A DNA stretch of 64,000 nt, taken from positions 1,211,501 to 1,275,500 of the forward strand of contig NZ_JAIGNU010000001.1 in the NCBI RefSeq assembly GCF_019711655.1, written 5' to 3'. Made by a program: the position numbers and the translations under genes. Positions 8,053-24,733 of this stretch are shown here, piece by piece. The notes beneath the pieces were generated by a model. The model saw nothing but the letters and a program-made list of their open reading frames with translations. It was not told the origin of the DNA and searched no databases. Each line of letters opens with the position of its first letter. Position 1 is the stretch's first letter. The stretch is from Qipengyuania mesophila (GTDB lineage Bacteria; Pseudomonadota; Alphaproteobacteria; Sphingomonadales; Sphingomonadaceae).

Positions 8053-9345
8053 CTAGAGCGCCGCGCGTTCCTGCATGATGCGCTTGTTGCGCGCCTCGAG
8101 GATGCGGAAGGCCTTGAACACGGAGAGGTCGCGGTCGACCCGGCCTTCGTGTCCGAGCAGCCAGATCTGCTGGTAGAACCAGTAGATGCCGGCAAAGCCG
8201 TTGATCGCCTTCATGAGCTGGAAACGCTTGAGGAAGCCGAGCCAGCTGGGCAGCAGGTCGAGATTGTCCTCGTAGCGGGCGAAGCGCTCCGCGCCATTGA
8301 GCAACTCCGCAGGCGCATCGGTATCGACGCACAGAGGGCGCCCCAGCCCGATGAGATCGGCTGCGCCGCTCGCAAGCGCTTCTTCCATCGCGCCGCGTGT
8401 GCGAAATCCGCCGGTGACCATCAGCGGAACCGAAACCTCGGCCTGCATCGCCTTGGCAAAATCGACGAAATAGGCCTCGCGCGCGGCGGTCGAGGGCGCG
8501 ACGTTCTGCACCGCCTCCTCTTCCTGGCCTGCGACACCGAGCAGCTTGGGCTGTTCGTAGGTACCGCCCGAAATCTCGATCAGGTCTACCGATGCGGCTT
8601 CAAGCCATTTCACCACCTGCAGGCTGTCGCCGAAATCGAACCCGCCCTTCTGGAAATCGGCGCTGTTGAGCTTCACCGAGACCGGGAAATCCGGCCCCAC
8701 CGTCGCCCGCACCGAGCGAACGATCTCGAGCAGGAAGCGGGCGCGGTTCTCGAGCGAGCCGCCATAGTCGTCTGTGCGCAGGTTGACCCGCGGCGAGAGG
8801 AACTGCGAGACAAGGTAGCCATGTGCGCCGTGCACCTGAACGCCGGTGAAGCCCGCCTCCTTGCAGGCGCGCGCCGCAAGTGCCCAGCGAGTGACGAGAT
8901 CGGCGATCTCCTCCCTCGTCAGCGGCGTGGGCTTGGCGAACTGGCTGCCCGGCAGCGCGAGCTGGACGTCGGAGGACGATTTGGGGTGCGGATTGACCAG
9001 CTTCTGCGTCTGGCGGCCGCCATGGCTGATCTGCGCCCAGAAGTGGTTGCCGTTGCGGGTAGCGGCCTTCGCCCAGCTCGCGAGGCGCGCCCTCATGTCG
9101 GCATCGGGTTCGCGCTCGATCACGACATTGCCGGGTCGTTCGAGATGGTCGCTGTCGATGATGATATTGCCCGACAGCAGCATGCCGGCACCGCCGTCGG
9201 ACCAGATGCCGTAGAGGCGTTCGAGCGCGGGCGTGGGCCTCCCTTCGGGTGTGGCCAGACCTTCGGTCATGGCGGCCTTGGAAATCCTGTTGGGGAGCAC
9301 CGCCCCGCAGGGCAACTTCAGCTCGCTTCCCAGTCCAATTCCCAT
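8053..9345 (-). CDS. NADH:flavin oxidoreductase (Old Yellow Enzyme family)
   Basis: FMN-dependent TIM-barrel oxidoreductase of 430 residues. Visible family elements: PNRISKAAMTEGLATPEG at the start, AQISHGGRQTQ, the substrate/FMN motif GVQVHGAHGYLVSQFLSPR, RTDDYGGSLENR, and the phosphate-binding VTGGFRTRGAMEEAL-GAADLIGLGRP. GGGGA precedes the ATG. Enzymes of this family reduce activated alkenes; the in vivo substrate is not evident. It follows gltX after 11 bases on the same strand, so the two may be co-transcribed. Confidence 0.87.
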   Translation of the reverse strand: MGIGLGSELKLPCGAVLPNRISKAAMTEGLATPEGRPTPALERLYGIWSDGGAGMLLSGNIIIDSDHLERPGNVVIEREPDADMRARLASWAKAATRNGNHFWAQISHGGRQTQKLVNPHPKSSSDVQLALPGSQFAKPTPLTREEIADLVTRWALAARACKEAGFTGVQVHGAHGYLVSQFLSPRVNLRTDDYGGSLENRARFLLEIVRSVRATVGPDFPVSVKLNSADFQKGGFDFGDSLQVVKWLEAASVDLIEISGGTYEQPKLLGVAGQEEEAVQNVAPSTAAREAYFVDFAKAMQAEVSVPLMVTGGFRTRGAMEEALASGAADLIGLGRPLCVDTDAPAELLNGAERFARYEDNLDLLPSWLGFLKRFQLMKAINGFAGIYWFYQQIWLLGHEGRVDRDLSVFKAFRILEARNKRIMQERAAL

Positions 9346-9356
9346 CGCATGTCCCC

Positions 9357-10706
9357 CTAGCCCCGTGCTGCGGCCTCCAGCCGTTCGCGCGCGCGCGCTT
9401 CGCCGATCAGCGGCAGCAGTTCGCCCATGTCGGGCCCATGATCCATGCCCGTCAAGGCCTGCCGCAAGGGCAGGAACAGGGCCTTGCCCTTGCGGCCGGT
9501 GGTTTCCTTGAGCACGCCAGTGAGCGCGTGCCAGGGATCCTCACCCCATGCGAGTTGCCGCGCGGCTTCGCCGAGATAGGCGCGGTCCTCTTCGGAGAAG
9601 GCAGGCTGATCGACCGGTCCGGTGACCAGCCGCCACCAGTCCGCCGCTTCGGACACATGCGTCAGATTGGGCCGGATCGCATGCCAGCCGGCCTCGTCCA
9701 TCCCCACGGGCAGGCGATCTGCGACTCCGGCGAAGGGCAACTGGTGGACCAGCGCGGCATTGAGCCGGTCGAGCTCGGCATCGTCGAACTTCGCCGGTGC
9801 GCGCCCGAAGGTCGCGAGGTCGAAGCTCTCGAGCAACAGGTCGCGGTCGGCGATCGCCTCGACCGGGAGCGAGGTGCCGAGGCGCGCCAGCAGCGCGACG
9901 ATCGCGGCGGGTTCGATGTCGCGCTCGCGAAAGGCGTCGCAACCGAGCGATCCGAGCCGTTTCGACAGCTTGCCCTCGCGCCCCACCAGCAGCGCCTCAT
10001 GCGCGAAACGCGGCATGGGGCCGACGGCATGGCCCGCCGCGATGAGCGCGTCGAACATCTGGGTCTGCACCGCGGTATTGCTGACGTGGTCTTCGCCCCG
10101 CAGCACGTCGGTCACCCGCATGTCGAGATCGTCGACCGCGCTCGGCAGCATGTAGAGCCAGCTACCGTCGGCGCGGCGGATGACCGGATCGGACAGCTGC
10201 GAGGGATCGAATTTCTGCGCGCCGCGGACGCCGTCCTCCCATGCGATCGGAACATCGTGGTCGAGCTTGAAACGCCAGTGCGGGAGAATCCCCTCGGCCT
10301 CCTTGCCCGCGCGGACTTCGGCGCTCAGTTCGAGCGCCCCGCGGTCGTAGATCGGCGGCAGGCCGCGCCCGAGGCGAATCTTGCGCTTGAGCTCGAGTTC
10401 CTGCTGGGTTTCGTAGCAGGGGTAGACGCGCCCCGCCTTGCGCAAGGCCTCGAAGGCGCGTTCGTAGAGCGCAAGCCGCTGCGACTGGCGGGTTTCGTCA
10501 TCGGGCACCAGTCCGAGCCAGGCGAGATCGGCGCGGATCGCGTCGACGTATGCCTCGCGGCTGCGTTCGGCATCGGTGTCGTCGATCCGCAACAGGAAGC
10601 GTCCGCCGGACTTCCTGGCCAGCATCCAGTTGTGCAGCGCGGTGCGGATATTGCCGACGTGGAGCCGCCCGGTGGGCGATGGTGCGAAACGCGTGACGGT
10701 GGTCAT
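9357..10706 (-). CDS. gltX: Glutamyl-tRNA synthetase
   Basis: Class I aminoacyl-tRNA synthetase of 449 residues. The HIGH-type motif reads HVGN in RFAPSPTGRLHVGNIRTALHN and the KMSKS-type motif reads KLSKR. Many alphaproteobacteria have two GltX paralogues, one charging tRNA-Gln for transamidation; one sequence cannot tell which this is. It is followed by the OYE gene and preceded, 40 bases upstream, by the GGDEF-EAL gene on the same strand. Confidence 0.94.
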   Translation of the reverse strand: MTTVTRFAPSPTGRLHVGNIRTALHNWMLARKSGGRFLLRIDDTDAERSREAYVDAIRADLAWLGLVPDDETRQSQRLALYERAFEALRKAGRVYPCYETQQELELKRKIRLGRGLPPIYDRGALELSAEVRAGKEAEGILPHWRFKLDHDVPIAWEDGVRGAQKFDPSQLSDPVIRRADGSWLYMLPSAVDDLDMRVTDVLRGEDHVSNTAVQTQMFDALIAAGHAVGPMPRFAHEALLVGREGKLSKRLGSLGCDAFRERDIEPAAIVALLARLGTSLPVEAIADRDLLLESFDLATFGRAPAKFDDAELDRLNAALVHQLPFAGVADRLPVGMDEAGWHAIRPNLTHVSEAADWWRLVTGPVDQPAFSEEDRAYLGEAARQLAWGEDPWHALTGVLKETTGRKGKALFLPLRQALTGMDHGPDMGELLPLIGEARARERLEAAARG

Positions 10707-10746
10707 TCGGGCGCGGATAGCCGAGCGGGCGACGCTTGGCGAGAGC

Positions 10747-13122
10747 TCAGCTGGCCCGCTGCGTCCGCCGCTTCATCACCGCCTCGCGCGCCTTGCGATA
10801 GTCGAGGATCCCGCTGGCATCGTCATTCATCGCCGCCTTCGCAGCAGACAAGGTGATGAAATTGTCTCCGGGCACCGGCTCGCAGATCAGATAGCCTTGC
10901 GCTTCCTGGCAGCCCAGCTTGCGCAGCAGATCGAGCTGGGCCCGCGTTTCCACGCCTTCCGCGGTGGTCGCCATTCCCAGCGCATCGGCCAGCCGGGTGA
11001 TACTGGAGACGATGGCCTGGCTGTCCGCCGACATCTCGACCCCCTCGACGAAGTCGCGGTCGATCTTGATCCGATCGAAGAGAAAGCGGCGCAGATAGCT
11101 GAGCGAGGAATAGCCGATCCCGAAATCGTCGAGCGCGATCTTCGCGCCCAGCTCGCGCAGCTTCTCGAGATTGCTGGCGCACAGGCTGCCCTTCTGCATC
11201 AACACGTGTTCGGTGATCTCGAATTCCACCCGATGAGGTGATATCCCGTGGGTATGCACCGCCTGGGCTACGACGTCGGCCAGATGCGGGCTGCGGACCT
11301 GTGTCGGCGAAAGATTGATGGCGATGCGGAAATCGCCCTCCCAGCGCCCCGTCTCGGCGAGCGCCTGGCGGATCACCCATTCGCCGATCGGCACGATCAT
11401 GCCCGTTTCCTCGGCCACTTCGAGAAATTCGGCGGGCGTCACGATCCCGCGTCTCGGGTGATACCAGCGAAGCAGCGCCTCGTATCCCGCGACCTCTCCC
11501 GTATCGAGATCGATGACCGGCTGGTAATGCAGCCTCAGCTGGCCGCGCGACAGGGCTTCGCGCAGGTCGGACTCGATCTCGCGTCGCTCGCGGGCCGCGC
11601 GATCCATGTCCTCGTCGTAGAGCGCTATGGTGTCGCGGCCCTTGTCCTTGGCGGCGAACAGCGCGAGGTCGGCGCGGCGCATGAGCTCCTCCGCATCGCA
11701 TTCGGCCTCACAGCGCTGGGCGATGCCGATACTCCCCGAGATACGATAGATCTGACCGTCGAGCTCGAAGGGTTCGCGGATCACCGCGAGAAAACGGTGG
11801 GCGCGCTCGATCAGCATGCCGGCTCCGGCGCGCGTTTCGAGGAGGACCGCGAATTCATCGCCACCGAGCCGGGCGACGAGATCCTGGCCCCGCACTTCCT
11901 GCTCGAGACGGGTACCGATCTCGCGCAGCAGCCGGTCGCCGACGAGATGTCCCCGCGTATCGTTGACGGCCTTGAAGTCGTCGAGATCGAGATAGAACAG
12001 CACCACCTCGCGGGCTCGTTCGCTATCCTCCAGCGCAGTCCGCAGCCTCTCGTTGAAGAGGTAACGGTTGGCGAGGCCGGTGAGATTGTCGTAATGCGCC
12101 ATGAAGGCGACGCGCTCCTCGATCAGCCGGTCGCCGGTCACGTCGCGCGCGACCCCGCTCATCCTTCCGTCGCTGCGCGGGCGGGCCGAGAGTTCCCAGT
12201 ACCGCACGGCATCCCTGCCCCCGATCCCCGCCCTCAGTCTGAGCACGAGGCCACGAAAGGGGCTGCGTTCCATCAGGTGGCGGGCCAGGCGATCGCGCTC
12301 TTCCCCCGGCGTGAACAGATCGAGGAACTTGGAGGCTTCGAGTTCGTCGACCGGTTGCGCCGCCGCCGTTGCGAAACGATCCGTGACGTCGCGCAAGTTT
12401 CCATTCGACCCTACCGTCCACAGCCAGTCGGACGAATGCTCCTCGTAATCGTTGAGCAGAAGGCGCACGGTGTCGGCAGCCTCTTCGCGATCGACCTCCA
12501 CTTGCGCCCAGCGGATCAGCTGGCGGTCCTGCTCGCGGACCGACCCGGCGAGCGCGAGAATGAACAGCGCAAGCAAAAGGATCGCCGGGAAGCTGGCGAC
12601 GCCCGCGTGGATCCACATCGCGGCCACCGTCGCCAGGCCCACCAGGCCGAGCCGGGCCGAGGCCGCCAGCGGGGCGGTGCGGTGCACCAACAGTACGGTA
12701 CACAGATTGGCGACAGTGATCGCGGCGAGCACCGCGACGGCAGTGCCGGAGGCGTAGATCGCCAGATAGACCGTGATGAAGCACCAGCTGGCGGAGCGGA
12801 CGACTTCCATCGCCATGGATCGCTGCCAGTATTGCTGCAGTTCGGCATGGCTCGCTTGGGTCCGGTCGAGCCGGTAATCAAGCACGGTGGAGATCGCCAG
12901 CAGGACAATCTGGAACGCCATCCAGGACAGCAGCACGGCCAGCGGCGCGATATCGCGGAACGCGTAGACCACGCCCGCCATCGATCCGGTGCCGGCGACC
13001 AGCACCAATCGCGAACCGCCATTCACATTCGCGACACGCCGGGCCAGCAGCAAGCGGTCGACCGCCTCGGCAGCCGAACTTCTACCCAAATTCACGGGCA
13101 GCCCGGAGTCGAGCTTTGCCAT
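10747..13122 (-). CDS. Membrane GGDEF-EAL cyclic-di-GMP enzyme
   Basis: Protein of about 791 residues. An N-terminal membrane region of roughly six hydrophobic segments (about residues 40-200) is followed by a PAS-like part, a GGDEF domain with an intact RLGGDEFAVLLE, and an EAL domain with YEALLRW, the ITEHVLM segment and DDFGIGYSSLSYLRRF. Both cyclase and phosphodiesterase motifs look catalytically competent, so its net effect on c-di-GMP cannot be predicted. The start at 13122 (MAKLDSG) has GGGGA eleven bases upstream; the frame remains open to 13209. The rpoBC terminator lies between this gene and rpoC. Confidence 0.88.
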   Translation of the reverse strand: MAKLDSGLPVNLGRSSAAEAVDRLLLARRVANVNGGSRLVLVAGTGSMAGVVYAFRDIAPLAVLLSWMAFQIVLLAISTVLDYRLDRTQASHAELQQYWQRSMAMEVVRSASWCFITVYLAIYASGTAVAVLAAITVANLCTVLLVHRTAPLAASARLGLVGLATVAAMWIHAGVASFPAILLLALFILALAGSVREQDRQLIRWAQVEVDREEAADTVRLLLNDYEEHSSDWLWTVGSNGNLRDVTDRFATAAAQPVDELEASKFLDLFTPGEERDRLARHLMERSPFRGLVLRLRAGIGGRDAVRYWELSARPRSDGRMSGVARDVTGDRLIEERVAFMAHYDNLTGLANRYLFNERLRTALEDSERAREVVLFYLDLDDFKAVNDTRGHLVGDRLLREIGTRLEQEVRGQDLVARLGGDEFAVLLETRAGAGMLIERAHRFLAVIREPFELDGQIYRISGSIGIAQRCEAECDAEELMRRADLALFAAKDKGRDTIALYDEDMDRAARERREIESDLREALSRGQLRLHYQPVIDLDTGEVAGYEALLRWYHPRRGIVTPAEFLEVAEETGMIVPIGEWVIRQALAETGRWEGDFRIAINLSPTQVRSPHLADVVAQAVHTHGISPHRVEFEITEHVLMQKGSLCASNLEKLRELGAKIALDDFGIGYSSLSYLRRFLFDRIKIDRDFVEGVEMSADSQAIVSSITRLADALGMATTAEGVETRAQLDLLRKLGCQEAQGYLICEPVPGDNFITLSAAKAAMNDDASGILDYRKAREAVMKRRTQRAS

Positions 13123-13270
13123 TGACGCGAATTCCCCTGCGGTCCGCCACTGCAGCCTGCCGGCGGTTGTCCGATACCATATCGTGCAGTCACCGCCTGT
13201 GGCAGTCAAGTTATGAGCGCAATAACGTTACGCCGCGTTCTGGCCCTGGGGAAACCGCGTCGGACAAAAG

Positions 13271-13300
13271 AAAACCCCGCCGACTTACGCCGGCGGGGTC
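13271..13300 (-). terminator. Rho-independent terminator of rpoBC
   Basis: Read on the minus strand, CCCCGCCG pairs with CGGCGGGG (13291-13298 with 13275-13282) around GCGTAAGT, which can close further to a GTAA tetraloop, and is followed by TTTTCTTTT. It lies about 30 bases after the rpoC stop. Confidence 0.88.
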
Positions 13301-13327
13301 GATATTGGCCGTTAGACGGCGAAGGAC

Positions 13328-17656
<4,329 letters not shown>

Positions 17657-17694
17657 GACTTTATCCCTTAGCGGGTGAATTCCTGGGGCGGTGG

Positions 17695-17713
17695 GGGGAG
17701 CGTTGCCGCTCCC

Positions 17714-17714
<1 letters not shown>
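17695..17714 (-). repeat. Hairpin between rpoB and rpoC
   Basis: On the minus strand GGGGAGCG-GCAA-CGCTCCCC forms a perfect 8-bp stem with a GNRA tetraloop right at the rpoB stop. No T-tract follows, so it is not a terminator. It may be an RNA processing or stability element in the rpoBC message; this is inference. Confidence 0.55.
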
Positions 17715-21907
<4,193 letters not shown>

Positions 21908-22140
21908 AAGGGGTAGTTACCTCTTCTCGTGTGCGCCGGGCCCGCGCGGTCGGGACCGGAATTCAAGTCTCATGCGCGTGAGATCCATGGTCGGGACGCG
22001 AAAAGGCCGCAGCGGATGACGCACCTGTCCCGGTGGCCTGCTGCAGCTTCTCAAGCGTCGCGATTATGGAAACGCCGCCTCCATCCTGTGCCCGATTCCC
22101 GCGCATGAATCGGACTCGCTCGAAGCGTGCGGTCGCGGGG
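21908..22140 (-). other. rpoB leader region
   Basis: About 230 bases of presumed untranslated leader lie between the predicted promoter and rpoB. A hairpin CACC-GGGACA-GGTG (around 22025-22038, minus strand) and a later TTTT are visible, but I see no clear terminator/antiterminator pair. No gene is supported here. Confidence 0.4.
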
Positions 22141-22169
22141 CATGTAGGAATTGGGGGGCCGCCGGTCAA
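22141..22169 (-). promoter_or_regulatory. Predicted housekeeping promoter of rpoBC
   Basis: On the minus strand TTGACC (22169-22164) is followed after 17 bases by TACATG (22146-22141). Transcription would start near 22134. It is the only good -35/-10 pair I see between rpoB and the lipoprotein gene. Confidence 0.55.
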
Positions 22170-22206
22170 CCGGGGAATCGAGAGACCATCGAAATCCGTT
22201 GGCAGA

Positions 22207-22719
22207 CTAGTCGACCGGACGATTGCTCCACATCATCCGCACGATCTTCCAGTGCCCGGCTTCGTCCGGCCGGGCATGGATGATGTAGTAGCCTTCCTGG
22301 GCGCTGCGCTTGCCGGCATAGGTGAAGGCGATCCTGCTCCGCCCTGCAACCGCCGCAAGGGCGGGCGAGCCCTCGATCGCTACGGGTTCACGCTCGAAAT
22401 ACTCGACTTCGGTCGGAGGCGAGCCCTCGGGGAACCAGAAGGCGCGCATTTGGTCCATGCCCGACAGCGACTCTCCCCCGCCGCCCGGATAGATCACCGC
22501 ATCGGGGGCGAACAGCGCGAGCAGCGCTTCGGATTGCGCTGCGGTTCCGTGCTTCAGCCATGCCCTGGCGTAGCTGTGGTCGAGCGCCCGCAGCGCCTCG
22601 CGGTCGCCTGCGGTCAGGCCGGTCTTCTCACCGATCGCCTGGGCGGCGGGTTCGGCCACGGGAGGGCCGGAACAACCCGCAAGGCACAGGACGGCCATGG
22701 CCGACATCACGCGATACAT
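22207..22719 (-). CDS. SnoaL/DUF4440-like lipoprotein
   Basis: Predicted lipoprotein of 170 residues: signal peptide with lipobox LAGC (cysteine near residue 16), then an NTF2-like domain (SYARAWLKHGTAAQSEALLALFAPDAVIYPGGG ... GHWKIVRMMWSNRP) typical of SnoaL/DUF4440 proteins. The ATG at 22719 follows GGGAGG with six bases between, a very good site. It is in the same orientation as rpoB and about 300 bases upstream of it. Catalytic or ligand role unknown. Confidence 0.75.
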   Translation of the reverse strand: MYRVMSAMAVLCLAGCSGPPVAEPAAQAIGEKTGLTAGDREALRALDHSYARAWLKHGTAAQSEALLALFAPDAVIYPGGGGESLSGMDQMRAFWFPEGSPPTEVEYFEREPVAIEGSPALAAVAGRSRIAFTYAGKRSAQEGYYIIHARPDEAGHWKIVRMMWSNRPVD

Positions 22720-22961
22720 CCGAAACCTCCCGTCAGACGTGCGGTCGATGGCGGATCGGCCCGGCCGGGTCGAAGGCTCCTCCACCAATCGCATCTATCG
22801 CCCGGCGAACGACTTTGCCGCTGCTTCCGCGCCAGCGGTCGCGCTGGTCGTAACGATGGCTGCGAGAAAATTTCGCCCCCGCGAAGATTGTGTCTTCTCC
22901 TTGGCGAAAATGAGGCTATTTTATGGCCACGCCAATCATGGCGTTACAGGAATAGAATCAC

Positions 22962-23192
22962 ATGAAGAAGATCGCACTCGTTGCCGCGCTTCCCGTTGCG
23001 CTGACCCTCGCCGCTTGCGGTGAACAGGCTGCCGAGGAAGCTCCGGTTGAAGAAACCACCGTCGAAGCTCCGGTCGTCGAAGAGACCCCGGCTGTGACCG
23101 ACGAAATGGCCACCGAAGCTACCGTCGACGCGACCGCTACCGACGCGACCGCGACCGAAGAAGCTCCGGCTGAAGAAGCTCCGGCTGAATAA
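22962..23192 (+). CDS. Small acidic lipoprotein
   Basis: A 76-residue protein with signal peptide MKKIALVAALPVALTLAAC and lipobox LAAC, followed by a low-complexity tail of Glu, Ala, Thr, Pro and Val repeats (APVEETTVEAPVVEET, TATDATATEEAPAEEAPAE). It resembles the lipoprotein at 38016-38270 in signal peptide and acidic tail. Such tails are probably disordered in the periplasm. It has its own terminator and lies between the rpoBC and rplJL transcription units. Function unknown. Confidence 0.75.
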   Translation: MKKIALVAALPVALTLAACGEQAAEEAPVEETTVEAPVVEETPAVTDEMATEATVDATATDATATEEAPAEEAPAE

Positions 23193-23234
23193 TCCATTCC
23201 GGCTCGGCGCTCCGGCGCCGAGCCCAGGATTGCG

Positions 23235-23271
23235 AGAGGCTCGTTCCGCAAGGGACGGGCCTCTTTGCTTG
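23235..23271 (+). terminator. Terminator of the small lipoprotein gene
   Basis: A 13-bp stem (23235-23247 with 23252-23264, two G-U pairs) closed by a GCAA tetraloop and followed by TTTGCTT. A second GC-rich hairpin (GGCTCGGCG-CTCC-GGCGCCGAGCC, 23201-23224) precedes it and lacks a T-tract. Confidence 0.8.
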
Positions 23272-23293
23272 TGTGCGCTGTAACCGCTGTGCC

Positions 23294-23321
23294 TTGACTC
23301 GCGGGAGAATTCCGCTAGATG
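23294..23321 (+). promoter_or_regulatory. Predicted promoter of rplJ-rplL
   Basis: TTGACT (23294-23299), 16-base spacer, TAGATG (23316-23321). Transcription would begin near 23328 and leave a leader of about 230 bases before rplJ. Confidence 0.5.
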
Positions 23322-23327
23322 CGCGCC

Positions 23328-23559
23328 CGGCCGTGCAAGCGGCCATCCGTCCGAGACAGTTGGTGACCGGGATCTGCCGGTCTTAATTTCCAGCCTAGAC
23401 GGGGAACAGAGATTGCATGGCGATGCCCCGCATCGCCGTTTCGCGCCATCTGGCGCACTCCTTCCCCATCAACGGACTCGCCCGTGTCGTTTTCGGCACG
23501 GACAAACGTAGCCGGCCGTCCGGGAGCCATCCTGGTCGGTCATAGTGAAGGAGTATGGC
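23328..23559 (+). promoter_or_regulatory. rplJ leader, possible L10-binding autoregulatory RNA
   Basis: The untranslated region before rplJ is long and rich in potential pairing (for example GGCGATGCC-CCGC-ATCGCC near 23420-23434). In many bacteria L10(L7/L12) complexes bind this leader to repress their own synthesis. I recognise no specific motif with certainty, so the role is by position and family knowledge only. Confidence 0.4.
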
Positions 23560-24075
23560 ATGGATCGTTCGCAGAAAGCCGATGCGGTCGCCCAGCTCAG
23601 CGAAGTCTTCAACCAGGCTGGCGTGGTCGTCGTGACCCGCAACCTGGGCCTTACGGTCGCCCAGTCGACCGAACTGCGCTCGAAGATGCGTGAAGCCGGC
23701 GCGACCTACCAGGTTGCGAAGAACCGTCTGGCCAAGCTCGCCCTGAAGGACACCGACTACGCAGGTCTCGACGAGTACCTGTCCGGTCCGACCGCCCTCG
23801 GTTATTCCGAGGATCCGGTCGCCGCGGCCAAGGCCGTGGTGGACTTCGCCAAGACCACCGACAAGATCGAAATCGTCGGTGGATCGATGGGCGCGCAGAA
23901 GCTCGACGAAGCCGGGGTCAAGGCACTCGCCTCGATGCCGAGCCTCGACGAACTTCGTGGCACGATCGTGGGCCTCCTCAACGCGCCGGCGACCAAGGTC
24001 GTCCGCACGATCAAGGAACCCACCTCGATGCTCGCTCGCGTTTTCGGTGCCTATGGCGCCAAGGAAGCCGCGTAA
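23560..24075 (+). CDS. rplJ: Ribosomal protein L10
   Basis: Base of the ribosomal stalk, 171 residues. The N-terminal RNA-binding part reads KADAVAQLSEVFNQAGVVVVTRNLGLTVAQ and KNRLAKLAL; the C-terminal helix that holds L7/L12 dimers ends VFGAYGAKEAA. GAAGGAG sits six bases before the ATG at 23560; an in-frame start 15 bases upstream lacks such a site. Followed by rplL after 92 bases. Confidence 0.96.
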   Translation: MDRSQKADAVAQLSEVFNQAGVVVVTRNLGLTVAQSTELRSKMREAGATYQVAKNRLAKLALKDTDYAGLDEYLSGPTALGYSEDPVAAAKAVVDFAKTTDKIEIVGGSMGAQKLDEAGVKALASMPSLDELRGTIVGLLNAPATKVVRTIKEPTSMLARVFGAYGAKEAA

Positions 24076-24167
24076 GAGCCGGTTCGACGTACGAACACAT
24101 ATTCATCGGGGCATGGCCACCCAGGCATTTTGGGGGCACCCCGGCCTTAATTTTGGAGTGAAACATC

Positions 24168-24545
24168 ATGGCCGATATCGCCAAGCTTGTTGAAGAACTG
24201 TCGAAGCTGACCGTCATGGAAGCCGCTGAGCTTGCCAAGGCGCTCGAAGAAGAGTGGGGCGTTAGCGCCGCCGCTGCCGTTGCCGTTGCTGCCCCCGCTG
24301 GCGGTGGCGACGCCGGTGCCGCAGCCGAAGAAAAGGACGAATTCGACGTCGTCCTGACCGGCGACGGTGGCAAGAAGATCCAGGTCATCAAGGAAGTCCG
24401 CGCCATCACCGGTCTGGGCCTCTCGGAAGCCAAGGCTCTTGTCGAAGGCGCGCCCAAGCCGCTCAAGGAAGGCGTCAACAAGGCTGAAGCCGAAGAAATC
24501 AAGGGCAAGATCGAAGCAGCCGGCGGTACCGTCGAGCTCAAGTAA
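24168..24545 (+). CDS. rplL: Ribosomal protein L7/L12
   Basis: Acidic stalk protein that recruits translational GTPases, 125 residues. N-terminal dimerisation helices ([22 protein letters not shown]), the Ala/Gly-rich hinge and the C-terminal domain ([41 protein letters not shown]) are all present. TTTTGGAG precedes the ATG. Two hairpins follow the stop, the second an intrinsic terminator. Confidence 0.97.
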   Translation: MADIAKLVEELSKLTVMEAAELAKALEEEWGVSAAAAVAVAAPAGGGDAGAAAEEKDEFDVVLTGDGGKKIQVIKEVRAITGLGLSEAKALVEGAPKPLKEGVNKAEAEEIKGKIEAAGGTVELK

Positions 24546-24563
24546 GCCATACGCTTACGCTTC

Positions 24564-24617
24564 GATCTCGTTCGCGAGATCAGACGAAGGGCGGTGCCGC
24601 AAGGCGCCGCCCTTTTT
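24564..24617 (+). terminator. Tandem hairpins ending the rplJ-rplL unit
   Basis: First a perfect stem GATCTCG-TTCG-CGAGATC (24564-24581). Then GGGCGGTGCC-GCAA-GGCGCCGCCC (24589-24612), one G-U pair, followed by TTTTT. The second is a standard intrinsic terminator and is almost identical to the one at 37949-37972. Confidence 0.88.
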
Positions 24618-24733
24618 CGCATGAGCGGCGGGCAGGCACTGTGGCGCGCCGGTATCATGGTTAGCGCGAAATGCGCGCCCGCGCGGCTGGGCGTTTGAGC
24701 GCGCCGTGCACATCGCATATCCGGGCCGGCTGC